Made by a program: the position numbers and the translations under genes. The notes beneath the pieces were generated by a model. It saw only the letters and a list, made by a program, of their open reading frames with translations, did not search any database and was not told the DNA's origin. Positions 11,205 to 23,510 of a stretch of DNA of 64,000 bases are shown here, piece after piece; position 1 is the first letter of the stretch, and every line of letters starts with the position of its first letter. Origin of the DNA: Andrena cerasifolii. Taxonomy: Eukaryota > Arthropoda > Insecta > Hymenoptera > Andrenidae. The stretch covers positions 7,564,001 to 7,628,000 of the forward strand of contig NC_135118.1 in the NCBI RefSeq assembly GCF_050908995.1, read 5' to 3'.

Positions 11205-14200
11205 GAAAAGAAAACGGGTTTAGTTAGAGGCGAGTTCTATGTGTAGAATGTTTTGTATATGACGCTAGCGCCTACCTCTCGACGCAATTAATTCTACGTT
11301 AAAACGTTTATGTCTGATGCTAACGCTGGTCCCGGTTGCGATGAATTTCGCATTAAAATGTTTATATCCGATAATGACGCGGGTTGTGCTGCAACGAATT
11401 CGGAATTAATGCGTATTTGCTCCGGAAATCAGTAGAGACAAATCGATATAGTATCCAATTAATATGGGATATTGAATTTCATCGAAATATTGTAACGCAA
11501 TATTGCAATGGGCATTACAATACACACTGCGTATTGTGATATTCTGCCGTACCGAAATTATAGGTAACAAGACTCGTAGCCAGAATCGAATGTTTACCGT
11601 GTACATCGTTCCATTCTGATCGACTTATTCCTGCGATGTACCAAAAGATAAAAATCGCTTGAGAATTCAGCGAGATACGGAATTTTGTCCACAAAAGAGT
11701 CACTTTGGAGCCACCGCGCATCGTGGCTCCGGAACGTTTAATTTGCGCGACGACTCGGTTGGTAGTGATTAAATGGGAGAACTATTTGCGAGTCAATTTT
11801 TGTCGGAAGCCTTGGTCGAACGAAGATAAATGAAACGCATCAAAGAGGCGTCTCGCGTTGCTATTATTATTTGCATAACGAAGCAGCCGACCGACCCCCT
11901 CGTTTCGAGGCGAGCGCGCCGCCTCGAGAAATTCCCCAAGAAGTTTCATCGAGTTAAATAAGAAGCCGCAATTAATCACTTACTGTTTTTCAGCCCGTCT
12001 TCGTGTATCCCTTTTTAACACCGCTTTTTACGCCGTGAACTTCCGGCGGACTTTTAACAGCGCGGAATCTTGTTACGGGCTTCCAAGTTCCGCGGCGTTG
12101 GCCGAAAGCAACATCGGGGGTTGTTGCTGGTCCGACGGAATATTCGGATATTAAAAATACCTCGGAGCTGCGATTCGTATCGCGCATCAGAAAATAATGG
12201 AATCCATTTTCTTCGGCGATATTCCACTCGTACGATCGAAAGTCCCGAGCAAAACGACGAGCACCGTTCCCCGTCGTTTCGAGAATATACAGGGGCATAT
12301 CGATGGCAAGAAAATCAAATGTTTCACGCAAGGTGAATTCCGAGTTCCGCTCCCGGACGCCGTTCCTCGACCTCTCGAAAATCCCGCACGCATGGTGTTT
12401 TAATAATGAGGCGAAGGACCTGACGCCTCGCGCCCCGTCGCTGGATTCATTAATTTCTCAGCCGGAGTTTCTAATTGGCCGCCTAATATTTTATTTATGA
12501 GAAGCACCGATTCCGGAGGGAGAGACCCGGGACCGCGTTAATAACATTAGTTAAATTTCACTTCGAGGATCTTGGCGAGGTTACGTTTAAAAAAACGCTG
12601 TCGCTGTTCCTTCTCAAGGATTCCTCAGACCAGCCGCGTCCACTGCATATTCGATATAATCAACTATATCTGTCCCTGCCTCGCTCGCAATTACAGCTCG
12701 CAGCTACAGGCGGGCAGGTTCCCCGCGTGCATTTAATTAGAATTGTTTAAGTAAGTTTCAAGTTCTAATTCAATCTTTCGAGTCTCTAAATAGACACACT
12801 CGACCCCAAGCCAAAGGATACTCCCCCGAATGTACCCTCTGGAATCAAACTCAGGACAACTCGCCCTCTTACTCCACGTCAGAACACCCTCAAATCAACA
12901 CACTCTGCCCCGCTGGAGGAGCAAGATCCAACGATAGGGCATCCTGCACTCGCGCGCCATTCGATTTGCAACCTCAGCGGTAAGTGACGTCGAGGAACAG
13001 AAGCGGCTTCCCCGTAAACTTTCAGCCTCCCGAGAAACGCTCGAAATTCTTCAACGAGCCGGCGCGGTGGAGAGGCAGGGAGAGGACCCTTAAATTCATC
13101 ATCGAACCGCCTGGCCGCTTAAAGGCACGGCTCGTTAAGCCCCGCAGCTTATGATTCACGATCGGCTTTGTATCCACGAGGCTGCGCGTAAAAGAAAAAG
13201 AAACGAGACCGGGTCGCGGTTAAGGCGAAAAAGGAGACGGAGGCAAGGAGCAACCAGCTACGAATCCTCGCCGGCTAGGATAATTGAGGGTTCCGTAAAT
13301 CAATATCGGTGGAGAGGCCGTACAAGGGGTTGCTCGCGGGAGGGTGTTTCGAGGTATATAATACCCAGTATCCGAAATATAATTAAGGAGGCGACTTTTC
13401 AATTTAAGCACGATATTTTAAAAGATATAATTAAGGACCTGCCCAGCTCTCAGCGACCAGGCCACTAATTGCGCCCGGGGAATCCCTCGGGGATCCCGGT
13501 TCGAGGCTGCGAGTATTTCTATGCCTGCTCTACCTATCTGTATGTATGCACGCACGCGTTCATACCCACCTATTGCCGCACCTACGACACGCGCACACGC
13601 GCGCATATAATCGTCCGCCTCGTACCACGGTTCACCGCAGCACGACACGAAACACACCATGGACACGTCCTGCGGCACGCCATGGAACACGGCTACCACG
13701 AACGTCCCACGGGAAAGATCCATCCACATCTCTCTCTTCGTCCTGGTCCCCGTCCAACGTTCGCCACCACCTTTCCTACTTCCTTACCTATTTCCTTCAT
13801 CCCCGACCACCCCTCCAACGCCCCGTGTCCACCCCATTTTCCCGCGGTTCGTCCTGTTTTTCCGTTCCGGTGTTATCGGGTTCAAGGTCGACCGATCGAA
13901 GGTAATTTTCTCGAGCTGATCGCTTCCGCTCGTCCCCCGTGTACGATCCAACCGTTCCGTGTCGTTCGTCCTCGGGTTCCAGCTTTTTGCCCGTGGAGCG
14001 GCGCGCTGCTTTTTCATCGCTCCGCGAGGTTCCATGAACACCGGATGCTGTACCTTTTTCCCTCCCTTTTTCCTACCCCTTTTATTTCCCCACTTTTTCG
14101 TCCATCGTTGCGCGTTTCATAAACCCGCGCGCAGAAGGAAGGGGCGGTTGAGAACGAGAAACGAAAGGCCAGGCCGAATGGAAATTGGTTCGAGGGAAAC

Positions 14201-14615
14201 GGGTTCGGGAACTGCCGGGGAACGGTCGAATTGGAATTTTTCGAGGTCCGTTTGGATTAAAAAGGGCATCCTTCGATCCTGGGGGAAATACCCCCGGCGA
14301 AAGGGGTTACGTTCCGCGTTGCGAGAGCCGTCGGAATGCTCGCCGGTAGGATTTACGATCTTCTGCTCGGACGTGGTTGTGGAACATTGACCAGCACAGA
14401 ACTGGATTAAATTTGAGAAAAGGGGAGAGGAGGATCGCCGCTGTGCAATAATTTCTCCGAGCAAATCATCTTGCCTCCCGTGTCTTTCCTTTCGTAATTA
14501 ACGGAACGGAAAGAAATCTTTCGGAACGTCCGCAATTATCACCTATTACATTACTACGCCGTTAATTTGCCGTCAATTCGGCATATACCGTGTGATCGAC
14601 ACCTAAAACTCTTCT
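11205..14615. other. Gene-poor stretch with a degenerate tandem repeat
   Basis: 11283-11400 holds two to three degenerate copies of a roughly 55-60-bp unit (see the separate entry). The remainder is GC-rich mosaic. The longest frame, 13469-14122 (217 codons), is rich in Arg, Pro, His and Phe and overlaps 119-, 86- and 143-codon frames in other phases; it has no domain I recognise. 13587-13609 is an alternating purine-pyrimidine tract. Confidence 0.5.
11283..11400. repeat. Degenerate tandem repeat, about 55-60-bp unit
   Basis: A block containing CGTTAAAACGTTTATGTC with ATGCTAACGCTGG is followed by a block containing GCATTAAAATGTTTATATCC with AATGACGCGGG, then by a partial third start (CAACGAATTCGGAATTAA). 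The units differ at many positions, so the duplication is old. Function is unknown. Confidence 0.45.
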
Positions 14616-14834
14616 TTAACTTTCCTGAACTCGCGTGATTTTTCATCGCGTAATGACTGGGGTGTAATTTTAAAGGGTGTAACGTACAAAAGTGGAAAGC
14701 TACTGTTGTCATCCTAAGAATTATTTAAGAAAGTACAAGGCGCGGGGGGCCGGGGCTATTGACGATTTCTGAAAAATGAGCGAATTTTGTATTCGCCGGT
14801 CTGTGAGGTCAACGCGCGAGTTCAGGAAGGTTAA
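14616..14834. mobile_element. Second TTAA-flanked MITE family
   Basis: TTAA occurs at 14616-14619 and 14831-14834. The element between has inverted ends: CTTTCCTGAACTCGCG on the left and, read inward, CCTTCCTGAACTCGCG on the right, matching at 15 of 16 bases. The exact TTAA at both outer edges supports a piggyBac-type non-autonomous element. Its ends are unlike those of the 9032 and 41116 pair, so this is a separate family. The 211-bp interior contains a GC-rich stretch near 14741 and no open frame. Confidence 0.75.
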
Positions 14835-15647
14835 ATGATGACACAGTACAAGGGGTAACAAATTTTCAAGGCGATAATATTCTTTGGTTCACCATGTAGG
14901 ACACCGGTGCGCGGTGGTTATTTTTCAAACCTTTAGGGCCATTTTTCCCAGTGAGCCTTGTTCACGCTCGCGCGGGACAATCGACCATTCTTTTGTGCGA
15001 CTTTATTGTACCTAGGATCGTAGACGTCTCTGTTTTTCGCGTGAGAGGGGACGTCGGCACTGGAGAAATCGAATAGGTCGCGTCAAATTGTCGAAATTTC
15101 CAATCGGTAGACCGTCGGTCGCGCGGAGACCGCGGCCTTTGATCGATTTAGCCGCTCGGATCCGAACGGATCTCGCAATTTCGCTCCACGTAATTGCGTG
15201 AAAGAGAGGCTGTCGCTTTTTTCCCTGACCCCCTCTGTTCCCGTTCTCGACACCCCGCGACGGGCATCTCCTACAGCGGTGCGAATTCCGAGATCTATAT
15301 CAGGACGCGCGGACAGGTGGAACTTCCTGGCTGGCGTAATGCGATCGATACTTCCCGAATGCCCTGGCGAATTCCGCATATACGTTATATCGCAAGCATG
15401 CATTAGGATTGACGTCTCAAAGGGAGCTTAACTTCCTTGCCACGGCAAGGGAATCTTTGCAGTTGAAATTTCTGATGTTGCTTCAGGTAATTCAGTCATT
15501 TTAGGTTTAGACTAGAAGACTTTGGGTAGGTGGCTAGTCTTGTATACCAAATTATCAAGTGACTGATCAGAGCCGGCTTTCTCTATAAAGGAGCTCAGAT
15601 GCAAGAAATATTTTGGAGCCCCAAAGAATTTCTCAACGGTAAAAAAA
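14835..15647. other. Gene-poor stretch
   Basis: The stretch is GC-rich up to about 15420. A short hairpin, TTCCTTGCC paired with GGCAAGGGAA, sits at 15433-15452. A minus-strand frame at 15512-15706 ends in a protein-like segment (KFFGAPKYFLHLSSFIEKAG), but its N-terminal part is encoded by the AT-rich tandem repeat and I do not recognise it. Confidence 0.45.
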
Positions 15648-15840
15648 CCGAACATCTTTTCACGAACACAGATAACAATTATAAAGAAAATAAAAGAAAT
15701 AAACAAATAAACATTAAAATATTTATTTAAATATTTAAATAAATAAAAAAGCCGAACATCTTTTCACGAACAAAGATAACAATAATAAAGAAAATAAAAT
15801 AAATAAACAAATAAACATTCAAATATTTATTTAAATATTC
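15648..15840. repeat. AT-rich tandem duplication, 104-bp period
   Basis: A unit beginning CCGAACATCTTTTCACGAAC occurs at 15648 and again at 15752. It continues through GATAACAA, an AAATAAACAAATAAACATT segment and an ATTTATTTAAATATT palindrome. The copies differ at only a few positions. The second unit supplies AATAAA-type signals (minus strand, near 15826-15831) about 120 bases downstream of the stop codon of the frame at 15951-16301. Confidence 0.8.
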
Positions 15841-15950
15841 TAATTTCTTTTTTGACAGTCCTCGCATACCGTGAACAAAATTACCATTTCGAGTACGAGG
15901 TATCTGTAGCGCTACGTCCTCAAATTAATGTGTTCACATTATCGCAGACC

Positions 15951-16301
15951 TTATTGTTCATATTGATCACAAAAATGGTTTTCATGAAAGAAGTGTTTTA
16001 AACAAAATGATTTCTGACACCACGAGCATCTAATTACAGCTGTCTCATCGCATAGTGCACATTTCGTTTGTGTTTCCTGGTCAAAAGCGAAGTACACAGG
16101 GTTCTCAAAATCTCCTGCTTTCTCGTCTATACACCCACTTTTATACCAGGAATACTGAAATAAATGTGCGTATCTCGGTGAAGACAGTTGGTTGTGCACA
16201 AGAGACTGTAATTTAATAATATTATTCCTTAAATGTAGATTAATATTCTCAAATTTTCTGGTGCCAATAATTGTACTTTCATGCTTATTTTTGTTTTTCA
16301 T
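15951..16301 (-). CDS. Cys/His-rich, zinc-binding-type protein of unknown function
   Basis: This intact 116-residue frame is on the minus strand. Its C-terminal third has regularly spaced metal ligands: C81-x2-C84, C92-x2-C95, C100-x2-H103 and H109-x-C111. That is enough for one or two zinc ions in a treble-clef or cross-brace style fold. A block before it, HLFQYSWYKSG (residues 46-56), is aromatic. The first 40 residues are basic and Asn-rich. An in-frame TGA four codons upstream of the ATG supports this start if the gene is unspliced; it could also be the last exon of a longer gene. An AATAAA-type signal lies about 120 bases downstream. There is no signal peptide or membrane segment. I do not recognise the family, and an origin as a transposon-encoded fragment is possible. 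Confidence 0.5.
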   Translation of the reverse strand: MKNKNKHESTIIGTRKFENINLHLRNNIIKLQSLVHNQLSSPRYAHLFQYSWYKSGCIDEKAGDFENPVYFAFDQETQTKCALCDETAVIRCSWCQKSFCLKHFFHENHFCDQYEQ

Positions 16302-19060
16302 TGAATATATTCAAAATAAAAGACTTAACAAGTACTCAAGAAGTTTTATTTTAATTTGAAATCAATAATCATTGATAATAACTGAAAATTAAGACCGTAT
16401 ACAAAATTTCACAAAAAAATATATACATTCCCATTGGCATTTCCGTTTAGGGTGCCAATCATTGTACAGTTTACCCTATGTATACCATTTACCAGAACTT
16501 TATTTTCTTATCAGTCAATATTTCCCACTTGCCCTTGCTCACACCTTTACCTTCGGATCCTCAAAGACAGCACTCTAGTAAAAACCAATTTCCACATTGC
16601 AACATTTCCCATTTCCAGCCACTCTAAAGTACAAAATGTGTTAACACATCTCAGGTGTCCCACTCCACCCTCCCAATAAATTTTCGATAAGGTGCAAACG
16701 TTAGCATGTCTGGCACAGCTAGGGGGAAGCTCGCGGCGGAATTAAAAGCAGCAGCGGAACGAAGGTTAGAACAATCCCAGCAAATTGTCATTTATATTAC
16801 GCAGCGCGTGAGACAATGTTGCCCGTGCCGAAGGATTTGCTGGCGGATGATGTGAATGCAGCTTTAAGCCAGGGAAGTCACGCCGCGTCTGGGACTCTTC
16901 TCCGCACAATGTCGTAATCAAAGCCACCACTGTCTTCCCCCAGCCGACACAATAGCGTCGTTCGAGGGGATGGATCGTCGCCGTCGTCGTCGACGTCGTC
17001 CTCGCTGGCACTCAAAACTAAAACGACACTAATCATCGAGCACGGGCCGCGGAGTAATGCGTTTCTTCACCAAAGTATCTACCAAAGTGCTGCAGCGAAT
17101 TGTTAATGCCGCCACGAAACGAGTCCCCTCGGGATCGAATACCACGAGCAAGGGGGGATATTAATATCCCGTTATTTTCTGCAGCCCCCAATCGCGCGCA
17201 GCATTCGTTGGCACTGTTTTCCCATCCAGTGGACGTTACCGGCGTAATTATCGGCATCGGCATTAGGTATGGCTTTACCGTGGCCGTGCACGCGATATTT
17301 CCGCTTCTCATTTTTCTCGGTTTTCCGCTCCAAAGCGGAAGTAAGTTGGTTTCATAAACTGCAGTGATGGAGTTTATTTGAGAAGTTGCGCTTGTGCTGG
17401 TGCCTTTGACGCAGATGTGAGGTAAATTGTTTTGACCCACTTAAGCGGGTTGTTTATGTTTAATTCAGAGGCACGGGGATGCATAAAGGTCGCGAATGCT
17501 CGCTTAATTACCATTTTTACTCGAGCTCTCTGAGAGAAAGCACCTCTTACCTAATGACCCATTAACTTGTGCACCGTTTATGCCTCTATTATTCCCTTTG
17601 TTCCCGCCACTTTAGTTTATTGCCATTGCTTGTTTTAAAAACGCTTCCTGCTTCTCCTTGTACTTTGCCGTCTCTTCAGGACAAGTGGCCTTGCGTATTA
17701 CTTCTGTCGTTGTCACTTCGGGGGATTAATTTCTGGTCAACCGTCTCGGAGGGATATAACAACGGCGTGCTATCGAAAAAGATACCGTCTCCAGTCTATT
17801 CTTAGAGTAACTTCACAATTAACTAACAATTAAATCATACAAAGAATACGAATAAAAGCAGTCCACAGTATTTTTCATACAACTTGCGTGCTTCCTCTTT
17901 CGTAGCATCGGCTTCTCCAAGTAGGCATACAGCAGCGAACGCCTCACGTGGCCCTCCCTTCAACGCGTCCCTTCAATAACCCCTCAGTGTGCTCTCGCAA
18001 AGCTGACAATACACTCGTAAAACTAACAATTTAATCTCCAATAATTCGGGCCCTAAACTGTTACAATACCATTGCTCCATTATCCTCGACGCGCCACCCT
18101 TCCGTTTGCCGTGAGTAATAATGCCTAAACATGCTGGCGCCATTAAGCAATTATAAGCGTGAAATCCATTCCAATTGGACCACCCAGACGGCCCTTGACG
18201 TAATTGCCCGTGTGTGATACCGGCCGCTCCGTGTACCTAGCGTTCGCACACCAATCATCCGGATGCCCTACTCTCGGATCACTCGAATAAATTCACATGT
18301 CCACCCAAGACGTCGTTTATTCAACAGTTGTGGTCAGTGCTCGAGATTCAGGATACAAGCACAGCATAGAATACGATTGTCGATCATTGCACTAACGTGG
18401 ATACGTCGAGGTTCATTTCAACGGAGACGCTGCGCACAGGTCTTCCAAGCTGTTAGTCGACGATGACGAAATAACTTCCTGAAGAGGGGCAGAAAATCGC
18501 GCGGCACAGACGGTCCCCTTCCGGGAAGGGTTGAACGGTGGCGGTGCATCGATTTCTCGAAGTCATCGCGACGGTTGCCACGACCACAAGGTTAGCCAGC
18601 CCCGTCGAAGGAGAGCCTAGACGAGGATTGACCTTTTCGAAGATCAAAGGAGACCCAGGATCGATGGGGCTACCTCGATTCAATTTATCCTTAGCGATTT
18701 TATCAGCGGCGGGACGAGTCCCTCTTATCCTACGAATAGGCACACCTTTTATTCATTATTGAAGGCACAGGAGGGTCAGCGATTCCGTAGTGGCCCGAGA
18801 GGAAGACGAGGATGCGTCCCTTTACTGGAGCCTGGGAGGGTCGATCGTCATTAACTAGGCAAAATTGATTCCATCGGGCAGGTAAAACGTGGGTGACTTT
18901 AGTCGTACCTTTTCGGGAAACGTTGGGCGATATGTTGGAAGGAAAAAACTAACACAGCTGCGTTAATTTGGCAAAATATATACATGTACATGTGGAATAA
19001 ATGAAATGCTATACTGTCTGTAAAATAAGACGACAAAAGCTCACGGGAAATTCGTTTCGC
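16302..19060. other. Gene-poor stretch
   Basis: 16302-16440 is AT-rich and could hold the promoter of the minus-strand frame that starts at 16301, but no motif was identified. Frames at 17033-17440, 17100-17357 and 18453-18743 overlap on both strands and have no domain. No repeats were seen. Confidence 0.5.
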
Positions 19061-19490
19061 TGACAAGGAGAGTATTTTAGGTGTCCGCCTCCGATCATTT
19101 TGATTTTTGGATATGTTATAGAGGCCCGAAAAATAAGAAATACGTGTTTTTTATTTTTCCCCGTTTTCGTATTTGGGGGGTGAAAACTGCGATCCAAGTT
19201 AGGGTGGAAAAATCATTTTTGTGGATTTTTGAAAATCTGGTGAGTCAGTCATATTTCGCATTCAAAGACACAAAATTCGTCCATTGACACTATTCCCCTG
19301 TCTCTAATAGTTCTCGAGATATTCCACAAAAATGATTTTTCAACCCTAACTTTGAACGCAGTTTTCACCGCCCAAATATGAAAACGGGGAAAAACAAAAA
19401 AACACGTATTTCTTATTTTTCGGGCCTCTATAACATATCCAAAAATCAAAATGATCGGAGGCGGACACCTAAAATACTCTCTCCTTGTGA
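19061..19490. mobile_element. Complete inverted-repeat MITE, related to the half copy at 56383
   Basis: Ends read CAAGGAG..AGTATTTTAGG inward on both sides (19064 and 19487), followed by more than 120 bp of inverted similarity, including TGATTTTTGGATATGTTATA and its complement. The right arm has one extra AG. If the ends are CAAGGAG, the flanks are TGA on both sides (19061-19063 and 19488-19490), a possible 3-bp duplication. The centre contains GGTGAGTCAGTCATATTTCG. A truncated relative with the same centre and right arm lies at 56383-56645, showing that this is a dispersed family. There is no coding capacity; the superfamily is uncertain. Confidence 0.85.
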
Positions 19491-22400
19491 GTTTAACCTC
19501 CCTGCTAAACAATCCAAGTAGTATGAACTAGAATTAGTCGTCCTCAGTAGTGAAAGTCACAGTGGAACAGCCATGAAATTCCACTTCCACTCGAGGTGGC
19601 AGCAAAATCCGACGTCCCCCAGACATTCCCTTCAATCTTCCGAGCGCAATGTACCTAAAAAACGCGATCCTGATAAGACAGTAGCCCGCGGCGTCGATAG
19701 CTCCCCCTTTCGCCACGAAGGAGCGCGCGGAATCGGGCGGCAATACCAGCTTCCCTTATTGGGAAGGGAAAATGAAAATCCGGCTGAATGCGTGGCGCGG
19801 GCGATTAACGACCGCGAGCATGGAAAGTATGGCATTGTCTCTGGAAAACTTGGGTCGGGATCGACGGAACTTTTCTCGGATGCCGAAAGGGCGTTCCCAT
19901 CGGTAAGACGTCTGTCGGCAGTTAAGAAAGTATGGCACGCTCGGGGTGGATCCGATATGATTTCACGCAATTCCAGGGGCAGAGGAACATTGTGAGACCT
20001 CGATGGAACGTGGAAAGAGGGAGGGAAGCGGCGGGCGACGAGAGGGGGAGGTTTACGGAGGGAAAGAGGACGGGGCGGGGACAAAGGGGCACTGAGTAGA
20101 ACGATTAGCACAGCCCATTGCACGATGCTAGTGGCACACAACAGCGACCCTGTTCAACTTGGATCGTTTCCAAGGGTTCGCGACTATCCTTTATACAGAT
20201 CGTCCTGGCTACGCTCGCTGACACACGGTTACAAAGTATTTTCGCTCATCGTCCATCGTCCGCGCGTACACTGTCTAGGTATCATTTTTTTTTCTCTCGC
20301 TACCCTCGCCAAACGAGGCTCCAGCATGCGAGAAATATGTTACAGATTATCTTCCCTACCCAATGTATCGAGTGGGGAGATCATTTACCTCCGAGTTGCT
20401 CCAGAACATCCCCCGCGAAGGCTCCCTCGGGAGTTGTTCTTCGGTTTAGATATACGCGGTACGTGGCACGCAAATCCTATTTATACAATTTCAAGAAAGA
20501 ACGAAAGAGGCTTTCTCTCAGAGGGAACAGTCGGACTGGATCGAGGGCGGAAAATAAATATCCCGGATCGACGAGTTGAACGGTTTCGAAAGAACGTGGA
20601 AACTCCGCGGCGCACCGATCGAAAGTTGAAAATACTTGTTGAACTTTTATTTCTGATAGTCGGCGAAGGGAGGGCGCGAGAAGGAGAAAGGGGGGAGGGG
20701 TAGAAAGGCGGAGGGAGTCGCCTGTGGCAAGAATTTTTCATCGCTGGACTAGCTTCGAAGGGAGGAAGGAATATCGAAGTGGAAAAGTAGGGGCGCCGGA
20801 GACGAGGTGCACTTAGCGAGTGAACGTCGCAGAAGGGTGGAGGGTTGCTCGACGCCGCTAAGAGTAAGGTAAAGAAAGAGTCTCGAACGATGCTGGGGGA
20901 TGACACGGGCGAACGCCAGGCGGGGGTGGGGTTTTTTGGGTAAGATAGAGGGGTCGCGGCTTGACGAAAGTGGAAAACCTTCAGAAATGTGCGAGCCCGT
21001 TTCCGCGGCACGTCCGTTAAAGGTGCCTCGACCATCCACCGATCCGACCGAAGAATTAATATCGACTGGCCTCGACTGGCTGCGAGAGTGTATCGCGCTC
21101 GATTACCCAGCGCGCGACAGTGATTTATGATCTGGATGTGATATCGCTGTTCCTCGTACGGCGGTAATCGATTTGCGGGACTTTTGAGCGTGGATTTTTA
21201 TAGGCGTCGCTCGGCCTTTTTCGAGAGCCGCTTCCCGGCCGACGTAACCGCGCGTTTTTCACGGCATTTGGATTGTAAACGGTACCCCGATCCCCGACGT
21301 CGGCGTAGCACGGAGGGATGCATTAGTGGCAAAGTGCGATGACTTAGGAAATCGAGGAAATATTACGGCTTGGCCGTTCGCGTGAAGCTGCTTCTTGTGT
21401 ATGTACACTCGCGTGAATACGAGATGCTGTTTCATTTCTTCTCCTCCTCTTTTTAAATCCAAAAGATCGTTAAATGAAATATGAAGCACCAACAATTGAT
21501 TCATACGTGCCCAAAGAAATTAGCTCCTCCTTCGATATTCTACATCTAATTGGAAGTTAATATACTTACTTATTGTTAGAACTGAAGTTGCTGCTCTATT
21601 GAAGAATTAAATTTGGCAGCTCAGCTAATCACGTTTCTGCAATTAGACAAATTTGTCCGCTCTCTATTTGAAGAGGAATACGAAAGGGGCGTGGCAGACG
21701 TCGCAGGACGTCAATGTCTTGCTGCAGAGAATCACGGTCGACAAGTACTAATCGTGTCATTGGCAATCAACGCAACGACGCATTCCAGTAATTGGTGTAC
21801 CGGTCGACGGGGTCACTGGAACTTTGAAATTAGTTAAGGGCAGAGAGAAGTGCGCGATACAATCTGCTAATGGTACGCCGAGCGGCTCGATCGACGTGAA
21901 TTTGAATCGACGACCCTCGACGCTTGTGTGTCTCTCGCTGTGCTTACAGTCGGGTGAATCGAGTCTTTCAGGAGACGGCCGCTTCCCCTGCCGGCGTCGT
22001 TTTCCGTTTCAAAAGAACGGGGAAGACGGTTCTTAGACGATGGTTGTTTCACGGCCGCGTAATTGCGCGCCCAAAGTGCTTAACGCTTCGTAGTTGAATT
22101 GATTTTCAAGTGGACCCTTTGTGAACAATGAGACCCACAGATTCCGACAGGCATTTATGGTGTACGGGGCTTTTTAATATTTATCGAATAATGAATATCT
22201 TAACCCCAGCTTCGCACAGCTGATAATTTTCGAATTAGGTACATGCAAAAATAGATGCACAATTTTATCGAAGTGAGTAACGTCCTATTTTTATACGTGT
22301 AACGTTGTGTCTGTCAAATTGGATTGCTATTGAAATTTATATTTCTGTAAGGAGCTTAACCCTTTACACACCGCGGTACACTGTCGAGCTCAACTCGACG

Positions 22401-23510
22401 TTATAGTTTTAAGGGTGGAAGAATTCAAAGCAGGTCGTGCTATAGACTCGTTTAATGTGCCCGATCTAATTCTATTTCCAGGAAACCATAAACGTACCTT
22501 CGCATAAGGTATTTCTCACCAGGCGTACACTCATCAACGAAGTCGTCAACCTTATTACAGCGAGGTGCTTATTTATAGAAATTTTTGGATATCCAATATT
22601 GGAAGATGAAAACCTCCATGCAAGCGATTCGTTAAATTTAAATGTGCTCTTTGTGGCGCATAAAGTCTTCCAATAAGACAAAAAGTGATGGTCTCGCGTC
22701 TCTTATCGATTTCACGTTAATTTTTATGCTAATAACGGTAACGAACTCGTTCTTGTGCAAGCGAAGCGCACGAGCAGCCGCGAAATTGAACGGCGCTGGC
22801 TAAACAGGCAAATATAATGAAGTTCAATATCCGTTTAAAAGCGAGAGTAGATAATCGATCGATCGTCGTCCGTGCATACGAAAGCAAATACCGGGGCGAC
22901 TGTTATTACCTTTGATGTACCATATATTACACGGGCGCATATTGATCCCGCTGGCCCTGGCGCGGTGTAATTCAACGAGCCGAACGTCTCGTTACCAGAA
23001 CCGGCGAACGTGACGAGTCGCGCCTCATTAGAATTTTCCTATGACTCGTCTACAAAAGTTTTAACGATGCCGGGCCGTCACTCGAGTGTCATCGAAACTT
23101 CATTTCCGAAAATAAACAATTATATTAATGGAAAAAACACAACGACAGCCGGTGTGGGATAATTTGAGTACAACGACCGGTGGAAACTGCAAGAGCGACG
23201 AGACTGCTCTATAAATTCGTCCATCGTTTTGCAATTACATCGACTGTTCATTAATTCGTTAAATTTAATAGTTAACGAGTCTCAAGGCTTTCGTTTAGGT
23301 CTGTATTCCCTGGTCCAGGTTTAGAATCCTCGGTCCAGGTCTGGGAATTTTTAATTAATCGGTGCTACAGAAATTGTATGATTCACTTTACTTTAGTGGT
23401 TCTTCATGTTCAGCTTAAAGTCTCAAGCTAATATTACTTTAAGTTAAGTTAAGAGTAGTTCACTTGTGTATTTTTACTTTTTGTAATGTTTGCTTTGTTG
23501 TCCCTAATTT
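19491..23510. other. Gene-poor stretch
   Basis: GC-rich purine and pyrimidine tracts (20020-20110, 20640-20720) create long overlapping frames on both strands (19632-20141, 20125-20703, 20481-21035); none resembles a protein. A TTAACCCTTTACAC motif at 22356 resembles a piggyBac-type end and is followed by the palindromic TCGAGCTCAACTCGA, but no partner end was found. No RNA gene was recognised. Confidence 0.5.

Noticed and set aside
13469..14122. 217-codon plus-strand open frame
   Set aside because: Rich in Arg, Pro, His and Phe, overlaps several frames in other phases and the opposite strand, and has no domain; it arises from CpG-rich, stop-poor sequence.
20125..20703. 192-codon frame and its overlapping 153-, 169- and 184-codon neighbours
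   Set aside because: They lie in purine/pyrimidine-skewed DNA where stops are rare on both strands.
22356..22410. TTAACCCTTTACAC motif with TCGAGCTCAACTCGA palindrome, possible piggyBac end
   Set aside because: No inverted partner with TTAA within several kb.
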